A stretch of DNA of 26,963 bases from Geobacter sp. UBA698 (GTDB lineage Bacteria; Desulfobacterota; Desulfuromonadia; Geobacterales; Pseudopelobacteraceae). Of the stretch, positions 1-6,561 are shown piece by piece. The stretch is taken from positions 1-26,963 of the forward strand of contig DBMM01000044.1 of the NCBI GenBank assembly GCA_002298925.1. The letters are read 5' to 3'. The number at the start of each line of letters is the position of its first letter. The stretch's first letter is position 1. The notes under the pieces are model-generated. The model saw only the letters and a program-made list of their open reading frames with translations. It had not been told where the DNA came from and did not search any database. The translations under genes and the position numbers were made by a program.

Positions 1-936
1 ACCGAAGCAACCATGAGTGCTATTCGCCTGGCCCGCGGCTTTACCGGGCGTGACAAGATACTCAAGTTTTCAGGCTGCTACCATGGCCATGCCGATTCAC
101 TTCTGGTCAAGGCCGGTTCCGGTGCTGCCACATTCGGCGTGCCCGACTCCCCCGGCGTGCCGATTGATGTTGCCCGACACACCCTGACCGGTGAATATAA
201 TTCCCTCGAATCGGTCAAGTCGCTGGTTTCCGAAAACAGGGATGAGATTGCCTGCATAATTGTTGAGCCAGTGGCCGGCAACATGGGTACGGTGCCCCCC
301 AGGGAAGGCTTTCTGGAAGGACTGCGGGAGATCTGCAGCAATGAAGGCATTATTCTCATTTTCGATGAAGTCATGTCCGGATTCAGGGTAGCCTTCGGTG
401 GAGCCCAGGAACTGTTCGGCGTCACCCCGGATATGACTACTCTGGGTAAAATCATCGGCGGTGGCCTGCCGGTGGGGGCTTTCGGCGGCAAGCGTGAGAT
501 CATGGAAAAGCTTTCACCCTCAGGTGGCGTGTACCAGGCCGGCACCCTCTCCGGCAACCCGCTGGCGATGTCGGCCGGCATTGCCACCCTTTCCCTGTTG
601 AAGCAGCCCGGCTTCTACGAAGCACTGGAAGAAAAGAGCCGCATGGTTGCTGATGGCATTGCCGAGTCTGCCCGCAAGGCGGGTTATCCGATCTACTCCA
701 CCCGAGTAGGAAGCATGTTCTGCTCATTTTTCACCAAAGGTGAAGTCCGCGATTGGCCGACCGCTTCAGCCTGTGACACCAATGCATTTGCCCGATACTT
801 CCTGGCCATGCTGAACGAAGGGATTTACCTGGCCCCTTCACAGTTCGAGACTGCGTTCGTCTCGGCAGCCCATGGCGAGGCCGATATCGAGAAAACGATT
901 GAGGCTGCTGCCAAGTGTTTCAAGCTGATCGCGTGA
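1..936 (+). CDS. hemL: Glutamate-1-semialdehyde 2,1-aminomutase, 3' part
   Basis: PLP-dependent enzyme that converts glutamate-1-semialdehyde to 5-aminolevulinate, the C5-pathway entry to tetrapyrroles (heme, siroheme, corrinoids); cytosolic. The frame is open from base 1 and begins inside the family motif (S/G)GTEATMSAIRLARG, so the gene is truncated by the window edge: 311 residues remain of a usual length near 427. The ATG at base 13 is an internal Met, not the start. The PLP lysine lies in TLGKIIGGGLPVGAFGG, its AAA codon at bases 448-450, and the cofactor-ring aspartate in IFDEVMSGFR, codons near 361-390. The C-terminus looks complete, ending in TGA at 934-936. A promoter follows directly, so the downstream atp genes probably have their own transcript start. 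Identity is secure; the only relatives to exclude are other class-III aminotransferases such as ArgD, whose motifs differ. Confidence 0.96.
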   Translation, partial: TEATMSAIRLARGFTGRDKILKFSGCYHGHADSLLVKAGSGAATFGVPDSPGVPIDVARHTLTGEYNSLESVKSLVSENRDEIACIIVEPVAGNMGTVPPREGFLEGLREICSNEGIILIFDEVMSGFRVAFGGAQELFGVTPDMTTLGKIIGGGLPVGAFGGKREIMEKLSPSGGVYQAGTLSGNPLAMSAGIATLSLLKQPGFYEALEEKSRMVADGIAESARKAGYPIYSTRVGSMFCSFFTKGEVRDWPTASACDTNAFARYFLAMLNEGIYLAPSQFETAFVSAAHGEADIEKTIEAAAKCFKLIA

Positions 937-953
937 AACTATTTTTATTTCGT

Positions 954-983
954 TTGACATCGCCCTGCTGGCCATGTTATGCA
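954..983 (+). promoter_or_regulatory. sigma70-type promoter of the atpZIBE genes
   Basis: A perfect -35 hexamer TTGACA at 954-959 is followed after 18 bases by TATGCA at 978-983, preceded by TG one base upstream (extended -10, TGtTATGCA). Transcription would start near 990, about 26 bases before the ATG at 1016. The promoter overlaps the earlier in-frame ATG at 974, which therefore should not be the atpZ start. Confidence 0.65.
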
Positions 984-1015
984 ATACCGGTTTTGTGCCA
1001 GAAGTATCTTCAGCC

Positions 1016-1252
1016 ATGAATAAAGACAAACTGAATCTTCTCCGCAGCCTTTCCATGGTTTCCAGCATGGGAATTTCGGTGGTACTCGCCATCGCTATCG
1101 GCGTCTGGTTCGGCCTGACACTGGACGAATGGTTTGGGACTAAACCTTGGTTCTTTTACATTTTTCTGTTTATCGGAATCGCGGCCGGCTTCAAGAATAT
1201 CTATGTAATCGCCGGCAGGGAGATCCGCAGGAATGATGACAACGATAAATGA
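1016..1252 (+). CDS. atpZ: AtpZ-type F0F1 ATP synthase accessory protein
   Basis: A 78-residue membrane protein of the AtpZ family (PF09527), which is encoded at the head of many atp operons and is thought to work with AtpI in assembling the c ring or supplying Mg/Ca ions. Two membrane segments are visible, about residues 15-35 and 44-65, the second carrying the family-typical PWFFYIFLFIGIAAGFKN. The tail is charged and cytoplasmic (REIRRNDDNDK). An in-frame ATG at 974 would add 14 residues but lies inside the predicted promoter, so 1016 is preferred; no strong Shine-Dalgarno precedes either. The 3' end overlaps atpI by 20 nt, which indicates translational coupling. Family assignment comes from the two-helix pattern and the position ahead of atpI-atpB-atpE. 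Confidence 0.8.
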   Translation: MNKDKLNLLRSLSMVSSMGISVVLAIAIGVWFGLTLDEWFGTKPWFFYIFLFIGIAAGFKNIYVIAGREIRRNDDNDK

Positions 1253-1616
1253 GGAAACCATTTTCAGCGTCATCATCAAGGGCAGTCTGGCACTCCTCAT
1301 GGTCCTTGCAATTGCGGGTTTTGCCCTATTTTCCGCTCAAACCGGAAGAGGAATACTGGCGGGTGGCTGCATTGCGATTGTCAACTTCATCTGGTTGCGC
1401 AGCGTCATCCAGAGAATACTCGGCCTGCTTCCAGCCAGACCGAATATGTACGCGCAGATGCGATTCATCGTCCGCATCAGTGTAACAGGCCTTCTGCTCT
1501 ACTTTCTGATCACATCCGGATGGTTTTCCCTGGCCGGCCTGCTAGTGGGACTATCCATTATAATTATCAACATAATCGCACTTTCATTATATTGTGCCCT
1601 GCGCACAGGAGGTTAG
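1233..1616 (+). CDS. atpI: ATP synthase subunit I
   Basis: A 127-residue protein with four predicted membrane helices (about residues 12-34, 38-58, 74-95 and 97-120), matching the AtpI / ATP synthase I family (PF03899). Family members assist assembly of the c-subunit ring in the inner membrane and are not part of the final enzyme. The start is the ATG at 1233, inside the end of atpZ, with AGGGAG at 1217-1222 as a possible ribosome site; the ATG directly following (1236) is an alternative. It runs to within 4 bases of the atpB start. Sequence conservation in this family is low, so the name leans on size, hydrophobicity and the atpZ-atpI-atpB-atpE order. Confidence 0.78.
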   Translation: MMTTINEETIFSVIIKGSLALLMVLAIAGFALFSAQTGRGILAGGCIAIVNFIWLRSVIQRILGLLPARPNMYAQMRFIVRISVTGLLLYFLITSGWFSLAGLLVGLSIIIINIIALSLYCALRTGG

Positions 1617-1620
1617 CTTC

Positions 1621-2310
1621 ATGGTTCACCCCTTACTGTTTCTCGAGTTTTTCCGTAAGATGCTGTCCCCATTGCATGTCAGCGACGCCAGTGCTGACGC
1701 CATTACCTACACCTGGCTAATTATCGCATTACTGCTGGTGCTGTCACTACTGGCAACCAGCGCAGTCAAATCGGTCCCGGGCAAACTGCAGAACTTCATG
1801 GAAGTCATCATCGGCGGCATTGAAAATATGATCGTCGAAACCATGGGTGAGCATGGCCGCCCCTTCTTTCCGCTGATCGCCACATTGGCAATATTCATTC
1901 TGGTTTCCAACCTGATCGGTCTGATCCCGGGCTTTTTCCCGCCGACCGCCAACATCAACACCACTGCGGCCTGTGCCATCATCGTATTCATCTCCACCCA
2001 CATAGTAGGGATCAAGCATCATGGTTTTCACTACTTCAAGCACTTCTGCGGACCGATAGCCTGGCTGGCTCCGATCATGTTCTTCATCGAGGTCATTGGT
2101 CATCTCAGCCGTCCGGTTTCCTTGACTCTGCGTCTTTTCGGCAACATGAACGGCCATGAACTGGTTCTGATGATCTTCTTCGGACTGGCCCCTTTCCTGG
2201 TTCCTCTGCCAATGATGCTTATGGGCGTACTGGTCTCCTTCATCCAGGCTTTCGTCTTCATGCTACTGGCCATGATCTACATCCAGGGTTCCCTTGAGGA
2301 AGCCCACTGA
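1621..2310 (+). CDS. atpB: ATP synthase F0 subunit a
   Basis: Subunit a (229 residues) forms the half-channels that carry ions to and from the rotating c ring in the inner membrane. The essential arginine is R171 in SLTLRLFGNMNGHE, the family's best-conserved motif. Other family marks are LIGLIPGFFPPTANINTT (residues about 98-115, a conserved P-rich loop) and GVLVSFIQAFVFMLLAMIYIQG at the C-terminus. The start MVHPLLFLEFF at 1621 is set by a perfect AGGAGG at 1607-1612, eight bases upstream; an in-frame ATG at 1594 lacks such a site. It lies between atpI and atpE. The acidic residues E159 in FFIEVIGH and E180 fit a proton- or sodium-path role, but ion specificity cannot be read from this subunit alone. 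Confidence 0.96.
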   Translation: MVHPLLFLEFFRKMLSPLHVSDASADAITYTWLIIALLLVLSLLATSAVKSVPGKLQNFMEVIIGGIENMIVETMGEHGRPFFPLIATLAIFILVSNLIGLIPGFFPPTANINTTAACAIIVFISTHIVGIKHHGFHYFKHFCGPIAWLAPIMFFIEVIGHLSRPVSLTLRLFGNMNGHELVLMIFFGLAPFLVPLPMMLMGVLVSFIQAFVFMLLAMIYIQGSLEEAH

Positions 2311-2322
2311 TTCAACTTACAA

Positions 2323-2341
2323 ATCCTATACTGTTTAGGAT
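2323..2341 (+). promoter_or_regulatory. Small hairpin in the atpB-atpE gap
   Basis: A perfect 6-bp inverted repeat, ATCCTA / TAGGAT, with a 7-base loop lies 13 bases after the atpB stop and 14 bases before the GAGAGGAGA ribosome site of atpE. There is no T-tract, so it is not a terminator. A role as an mRNA-stabilising or processing hairpin that helps raise c-subunit expression is an inference only. Confidence 0.35.
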
Positions 2342-2371
2342 ATCAACCAAAAGAAGAGAGGAGAAGTAAAG

Positions 2372-2647
2372 ATGAGCTTTTTCACAATGTGCGTTCTGGC
2401 AGCAGGTATTGGTATGGCACTGGGCACCCTTGGCACCGGCATTGGTCAGGGACTGGCAGTCAAAAGCGCCGTTGAAGGCGTTTCCCGCAACCCCGGTGCA
2501 TCCGGCAAGATCCTGACCACCATGATGATCGGTCTGGCCATGATCGAGTCCCTGGCCATCTACGCCCTGGTTGTCTGTCTGATCATCCTGTTCGCCAACC
2601 CCTACAAGGATATCGCACTCAAACTGGCTGAAACCGTTGCCAAGTAA
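2372..2647 (+). CDS. atpE: ATP synthase F0 subunit c
   Basis: The proteolipid that forms the rotor ring (91 residues). It has two membrane helices: helix 1 about residues 5-30 with the glycine-rich GTLGTGIGQG, and helix 2 about residues 48-75 with the ion-binding carboxylate E59 in GLAMIESLAIYALVV. The polar loop VSRNPGASGK joins them. Q26, E59, S60 and Y64 correspond by eye to ligands of Na+-binding c rings (Q32, E65, S66 and Y70 of Ilyobacter), whereas the position after the Ser is Leu61 rather than Thr. The ribosome site GAGAGGAGA (about 2356-2364) is strong, as expected for a subunit needed in many copies. A terminator follows at once, so atpFHAGDC must lie elsewhere. It closely resembles Geobacter c subunits as I recall them. 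Confidence 0.97.
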   Translation: MSFFTMCVLAAGIGMALGTLGTGIGQGLAVKSAVEGVSRNPGASGKILTTMMIGLAMIESLAIYALVVCLIILFANPYKDIALKLAETVAK

Positions 2648-2664
2648 TTAGGCCGGCATAGATT

Positions 2665-2708
2665 CAGAATAAAAAAGGCATCCAGAAACGGATGCCTTTT
2701 TTATTCTG
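2665..2708. terminator. Bidirectional intrinsic terminator, atpE / lipoprotein gene
   Basis: A perfect 19-bp stem (arms 2665-2683 and 2690-2708) with the loop AGAAAC. The core AAAAAAGGCATCC / GGATGCCTTTTTT gives a run of six Ts on either strand. It sits between the convergent ends of atpE (plus) and the lipoprotein gene (minus), so it can end both transcripts. Confidence 0.93.
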
Positions 2709-2740
2709 CACTATTCTTGATTTCAAACCCTGCAAACTTT

Positions 2741-3499
2741 TCACTCATCCTGCAGCTGCGCATTAACTACCAGTGATGGGATGCTTTCCACCAGGGCGCC
2801 GTTCGGCATGCGCACCACGCTTCTGGCAACATAACTGTAAACCACATGCCGCCTGAGTCGCTCATCGACAAACGTCCCAGCTGTAATCAGCTTATTGTTG
2901 TACGGTTGATAAGAGAACGGCTTGCCCTTTTCGGAGCGGTAGAGATTGAATCCAGCTAACTCCCCGACAACGGGCTGGGCACCGGAAAAGGAAAAGAGAA
3001 TCTCGGTCGCTGCCGGCGAGGCTTTCAGCTTCGGCGGAGGCGGCGGCTTGACAAGGCCGACAGTAATCTGCTCGGAAGCGGCACCATCAACAGAATCCCG
3101 CGTAACGGGAACCACTCTGTAGGTATAGTCAACCCCTTCCCTGACACTGCTGTCCATAACAACCATCAAATCACCGAATCGCTGCACCGCGCTATCCGGT
3201 ACGTCCAGATACAGCTGCTTCAAAAGGGCAAAATCAGCCGTACAGGCATTACAGGCCGGTCCTTGCCCTGTTTCAGCCTCACGCCTGAAAACCTTGATTC
3301 CGGACAGCCCCTTCAGGCCGCGGCCGGCACGATCCTTGGCCGGCAGGTTAAACGACAATTTAACGGCAGCACCGCTCTGTCTGGCTGTCACCGCCGCCGG
3401 AGCAGCCGGCAGCAGCATGTCGGGATATATCAGTGCCCCCCGCTTGCCACAACCGCAAACCAGAAACAAGCAGACCCCCAGGATCATAGCCACGCGCAT
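2741..3499 (-). CDS. Lipoprotein with two fibronectin-III-like repeats
   Basis: A 252-residue exported protein of unknown function. The N-terminus MRVAMILGVCLFLVCGC is a type II signal peptide; the lipobox V-C-G-C makes Cys17 the likely lipidated residue, followed by GKRG, which without Asp at +2 suggests outer-membrane sorting. Two beta-rich repeats resembling fibronectin type III follow, about residues 35-150 (containing DYTYRVVPVTRD) and 155-250 (containing VYSYVARSV), linked by a KPPPPPKLKA proline run. A close Cys pair (ACNAC) in the first repeat could form a disulfide. The start at 3499 is set by AAAGGA seven bases upstream, preferred over an alternative start at 3523. The gene begins 26 bases after the GspB-like gene and ends the argH transcript before the terminator. 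I recall a similar lipoprotein next to argH in other Geobacter genomes, but its role there is also unknown. Confidence 0.75.
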   Translation of the reverse strand: MRVAMILGVCLFLVCGCGKRGALIYPDMLLPAAPAAVTARQSGAAVKLSFNLPAKDRAGRGLKGLSGIKVFRREAETGQGPACNACTADFALLKQLYLDVPDSAVQRFGDLMVVMDSSVREGVDYTYRVVPVTRDSVDGAASEQITVGLVKPPPPPKLKASPAATEILFSFSGAQPVVGELAGFNLYRSEKGKPFSYQPYNNKLITAGTFVDERLRRHVVYSYVARSVVRMPNGALVESIPSLVVNAQLQDE

Positions 3500-3525
3500 T
3501 GTGATTCCTTTCCCTGTAGGCACAC

Positions 3526-4215
3526 TTATTTAGCCCCGTTCGGCATGGCAGACGATATCAGCGGGACAACGAAGGTTCGGCCCGACTGAGAGAAACGAAT
3601 CCTGCCGGGATATATTTCGATGATCCTGGCACCAGCAACGTCACTGCCTTCACGAATCAGAAAACCATTTACCACAGCCCTGCGGGCAGTCCGTTCTTCC
3701 TGCCAGGCGATACCCGAAACTTTGATATCGGCAGGAGCCGCAACCACCTGGACAGCAGCCTGGGATGGCGTAACAGCCGGCAATGACGACCCTCTTTCAT
3801 CTCGACCATGCTCGCGCCTGCCCCTGGCGCTGGCCGGCTTTCCAGCACCCTGTTCTTCCTGCACTGCCGACTGGACCGACTGGGTGGACTGGGGGGGCAC
3901 CATCGGTGCCGACTGAGTCGGAACCGGCACTGGCGTAGTTGCCGGTACCGCCTGAACAGCCGCCACAGGCGGCAGCGTGGGTTGTACCACACTCGTCGTG
4001 CTGCGCTTGTCACCCTTGAACACCAGCCAGGCAACCCCGAAGGTCAGCACTGCCACGACGATCGCCATTAGTGCGATCTTCCAGATCCCACTGCCGGTAT
4101 CACGCCGGACATCATCCCTGAGCAGTTCGCCGGCAATGGTGGCCATTCCGCCCACTCGCTCTTTCCTGGCCTTCTCATGCTCAAGTTTTTTCAATGCATC
4201 AAGAATATAACTCAT
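3526..4215 (-). CDS. GspB-like general secretion pathway protein
   Basis: A 229-residue bitopic inner-membrane protein. A cytoplasmic N-terminus (MSYILDALKKLEHEKARKER, typical of GspB/ExeB-type proteins) leads to one membrane helix at about residues 44-67, then a long Pro/Thr/Gln/Ala-rich periplasmic linker (about 75-160), and a C-terminal domain (about 163-220) containing VSGIAWQEERTARRAVVNG and GRTFVVPL, which matches the GspB C-terminal domain (PF16537). Relatives act with the ATPase GspA/ExeA in placing the type II secretion secretin across the cell wall. It starts with ATG nine bases after the stop of the GspA-like gene, so the two are surely co-expressed. No other type II secretion gene is in the window, so its actual secretin or pilus partner is unknown. 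It could alternatively serve type IV pili or a related outer-membrane system. Confidence 0.8.
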   Translation of the reverse strand: MSYILDALKKLEHEKARKERVGGMATIAGELLRDDVRRDTGSGIWKIALMAIVVAVLTFGVAWLVFKGDKRSTTSVVQPTLPPVAAVQAVPATTPVPVPTQSAPMVPPQSTQSVQSAVQEEQGAGKPASARGRREHGRDERGSSLPAVTPSQAAVQVVAAPADIKVSGIAWQEERTARRAVVNGFLIREGSDVAGARIIEIYPGRIRFSQSGRTFVVPLISSAMPNGAK

Positions 4216-4224
4216 ATACTGTCA

Positions 4225-5088
4225 TTACTTTCCGGCCAGCAGCCATTCGAAGATGCGCCCCAGAAAACCGCTCCGCCAGCGGGTCGACGCTGTTTCTGCA
4301 ATTACCTGGCGGGCGATATAGGGAGTAACGGCAAGACTTTCTCTCGTCCAGGCCATTACCAGGGACTGCTCACAGGCCACGTTAATCAGACGCGGAGTGC
4401 CCCGTGAAAAGCGATAGATCCGCTTGAGTGCCCCCCGGGAAAACAGGCCTTGTATACGGCACCCGGAAACAGCGAGGCGATGGTTGACATAGTCAGCAGT
4501 GTCCTGATACCCCATGGGAGTCAACTGACAGCGCACAGTAATCCGCTGGTTTAGCTGGCGCAGATCGTGGCGGGCCAGCAGCACGTTCAGCTCCGGCTGT
4601 CCGGCCAGGACGATCTGAATCAGCTTATCCTGATCAGTTTCCATGTTGGAAATCATGCGGGCCTGCTCCAACACATCGGGCGCCAGGTTCTGGGCCTCGT
4701 CGATCACCAGCACCACGGTGCGGCCGGCCTGATGCTGTTCTGCCAAAAAACGGTTAAGGGCCTCCAGGCAACCAAATCGGCTCTGATCAGCCGGCTCCAC
4801 GCCAAATTCGCGACAGACATTGGCCAGCAGCTGCTCGCACGACAGGCATGAGTTGAAAATCAGCGCACTTCTGTATTTTTCAGGGTCGAACTGGGACAGC
4901 AGAGTGCGCAAAAGAGTGGTTTTACCTGTGCCCACCTCGCCGGTCATGGCTATGAAACCGGCGTGACTGTCGACACCATACAGCAGTTGAGCAAAAGCCT
5001 CCCGGTGGCTGCGGCTCAAAAAAATGAACTGCGGGTTAGGTGTCAGTGTGAAGGGTTTTTCCCTGAATCCGAAAAAATCGCAATACAT
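4225..5088 (-). CDS. GspA/ExeA-like AAA+ ATPase
   Basis: A 287-residue cytosolic P-loop ATPase. The N-terminal MYCDFFGFREKPFTLTPNP is the hallmark of the ExeA/GspA family; Walker A is GEVGTGKTT (residues 50-58), Walker B VVLVIDEAQ (about 125-133), and a sensor-type Arg region lies in RQLNQRITVRC. The C-terminal lid contains FSRGTPRLINVACEQSL, also typical. Aeromonas ExeA is about twice as long because it adds a membrane helix and a peptidoglycan-binding domain; neither is present here, so this is the ATPase core only. The protein probably works with the adjacent GspB-like membrane protein. The gene begins 6 bases after the argH stop. No strong ribosome site is seen, which suggests translational coupling to argH. 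TniB/transposition ATPases share the fold, but no transposon genes are near. Confidence 0.86.
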   Translation of the reverse strand: MYCDFFGFREKPFTLTPNPQFIFLSRSHREAFAQLLYGVDSHAGFIAMTGEVGTGKTTLLRTLLSQFDPEKYRSALIFNSCLSCEQLLANVCREFGVEPADQSRFGCLEALNRFLAEQHQAGRTVVLVIDEAQNLAPDVLEQARMISNMETDQDKLIQIVLAGQPELNVLLARHDLRQLNQRITVRCQLTPMGYQDTADYVNHRLAVSGCRIQGLFSRGALKRIYRFSRGTPRLINVACEQSLVMAWTRESLAVTPYIARQVIAETASTRWRSGFLGRIFEWLLAGK

Positions 5089-5094
5089 CCGGAA

Positions 5095-6471
5095 TTACTT
5101 GCCTTCCCTGCATCTGGTAATCTCGCTCCAGACCCGCTCCCGGGCAGTCCCACCCGGCACGTTGCGGGCATTGATGCAGGCCTCCACGGTAATGGCAGAA
5201 AAAATATCCGTATCGAAGTAGGGGGAAAACAGCTGCCACTCGGCCAGGGACAGTTCCGTGATATCCATTTCGTTTTCGATACAATATTTTACAGCATTGC
5301 CAACTGCCTCATGGGCATCTCGGAATGGCAGCCCCTTGCGTACCAGATAGTCGGCCACATCGGTGGCGGTCGAGAAACCCTGACCGGCTGCCCGACGCAT
5401 GTTGGCCTCGTATACCCGCATTTCCCTGATCATGTCGCCAAAGATCTTCAGGCTTCCCTTGACGGTATCGATGGTATCGAACAGCGGCTCCTTGTCCTCC
5501 TGCATATCCTTGTTGTAGGCCAGCGGCAGGGATTTCATTACTGTCAGTAAAGCCATCAGGTTGCCATACACACGGCCGGTCTTGCCCCGCACCAGTTCAG
5601 GTACGTCCGGATTCTTTTTCTGGGGCATAATCGAGGAACCGGTACAGAAACCGTCCGACAGCTCGATGAACTTGAAAGAACTGGTGGACCAGAGGATCAG
5701 CTCTTCAGAAAAGCGGGACAGATGCATCATCAGGATCGAAGCGTCCGCCATGAACTCAAGGGCAAAATCACGATCAGACACCGAATCCAGCGAGTTACGG
5801 GTGATGGCGGCAAAATCCAGTTGTTCGGCCACATATTCTCGATCGATCGGGAAAGTTGTCCCGGCCAGGGCTCCGGCTCCCAGCGGCATGACATTGACCC
5901 GCTTAAGGCAATCATCCAGGCGGGCACGATCACGCTTGAACATCTCCACGTAGGCCATCAGGTGATGGGAGAACAGGATCGGCTGTGCGGTCTGCAGGTG
6001 AGTAAAACCGGGCATGATCACATCCAGATTCTGCTCGGCCTGCACAAGCAGGGCATCGATCAGCAGATCGATATAGGTGCTGATATCCACGATCTCATCC
6101 CGCAGATAGAGACGGATGTCCAGAGCCACCTGATCATTGCGTGAACGGCCGGTATGCAGACGTTTGCCAGCCTCGCCGATGCTGGCGGAGAGCCGCGACT
6201 CGATGTTCATGTGGATATCTTCCAGAGCGATGGAAAAGTCAAAGGTGCCGGCCTCGATCTGCTGCAGGATCTGCTGCAGCCCGTGGATGATGGCCTCCAC
6301 GTCCTCCATCGGTATGATGCCCTGTTTGCCCAGCATGCGGGCATGGGCGATTGATCCGCGGATATCCTGATGATACAGGCGCTTGTCAAACTGGATGGAT
6401 GCGGTGAACTCCTCAACGAACTTGTCGGTAGGCTGGGTGAAACGCCCCCCCCAGAGCTTATCTTTTGACAT
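5095..6471 (-). CDS. argH: Argininosuccinate lyase
   Basis: Last step of arginine synthesis: cleaves argininosuccinate to arginine and fumarate; a cytosolic homotetramer of the fumarase/aspartase superfamily. At 458 residues it has the normal length. Family motifs include KLWGGRF (residues 6-11), the substrate-binding HTGRSRNDQ (about 106-114), MPGFTHLQ with H158 as the presumed general acid, and the superfamily signature GSSIMPQKKNPD (278-289), whose flexible loop holds the catalytic serine. The start ATG at 6471 is preceded by AGGAGA. A 90-base gap separates it from the upstream nitrilase-like gene, the largest gap in this cluster, so an extra promoter there is possible although I see no clear hexamers. 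The downstream Gsp-like genes follow almost without gap. Confidence 0.98.
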   Translation of the reverse strand: MSKDKLWGGRFTQPTDKFVEEFTASIQFDKRLYHQDIRGSIAHARMLGKQGIIPMEDVEAIIHGLQQILQQIEAGTFDFSIALEDIHMNIESRLSASIGEAGKRLHTGRSRNDQVALDIRLYLRDEIVDISTYIDLLIDALLVQAEQNLDVIMPGFTHLQTAQPILFSHHLMAYVEMFKRDRARLDDCLKRVNVMPLGAGALAGTTFPIDREYVAEQLDFAAITRNSLDSVSDRDFALEFMADASILMMHLSRFSEELILWSTSSFKFIELSDGFCTGSSIMPQKKNPDVPELVRGKTGRVYGNLMALLTVMKSLPLAYNKDMQEDKEPLFDTIDTVKGSLKIFGDMIREMRVYEANMRRAAGQGFSTATDVADYLVRKGLPFRDAHEAVGNAVKYCIENEMDITELSLAEWQLFSPYFDTDIFSAITVEACINARNVPGGTARERVWSEITRCREGK

Positions 6472-6561
6472 ACATTCTCCTAACGCTGTTAAAAATGAAT
6501 ATTACCCTATCTGATGCGGCTGATGAGCAGAATTCTTCATATGCAATCCCATCCGGGTGTG

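Noticed and set aside
974..1015. Upstream ATG at 974 as the atpZ start.
   Set aside because: It overlaps the predicted extended -10 element and would add residues unlike the family; 1016 fits the transcript start better.
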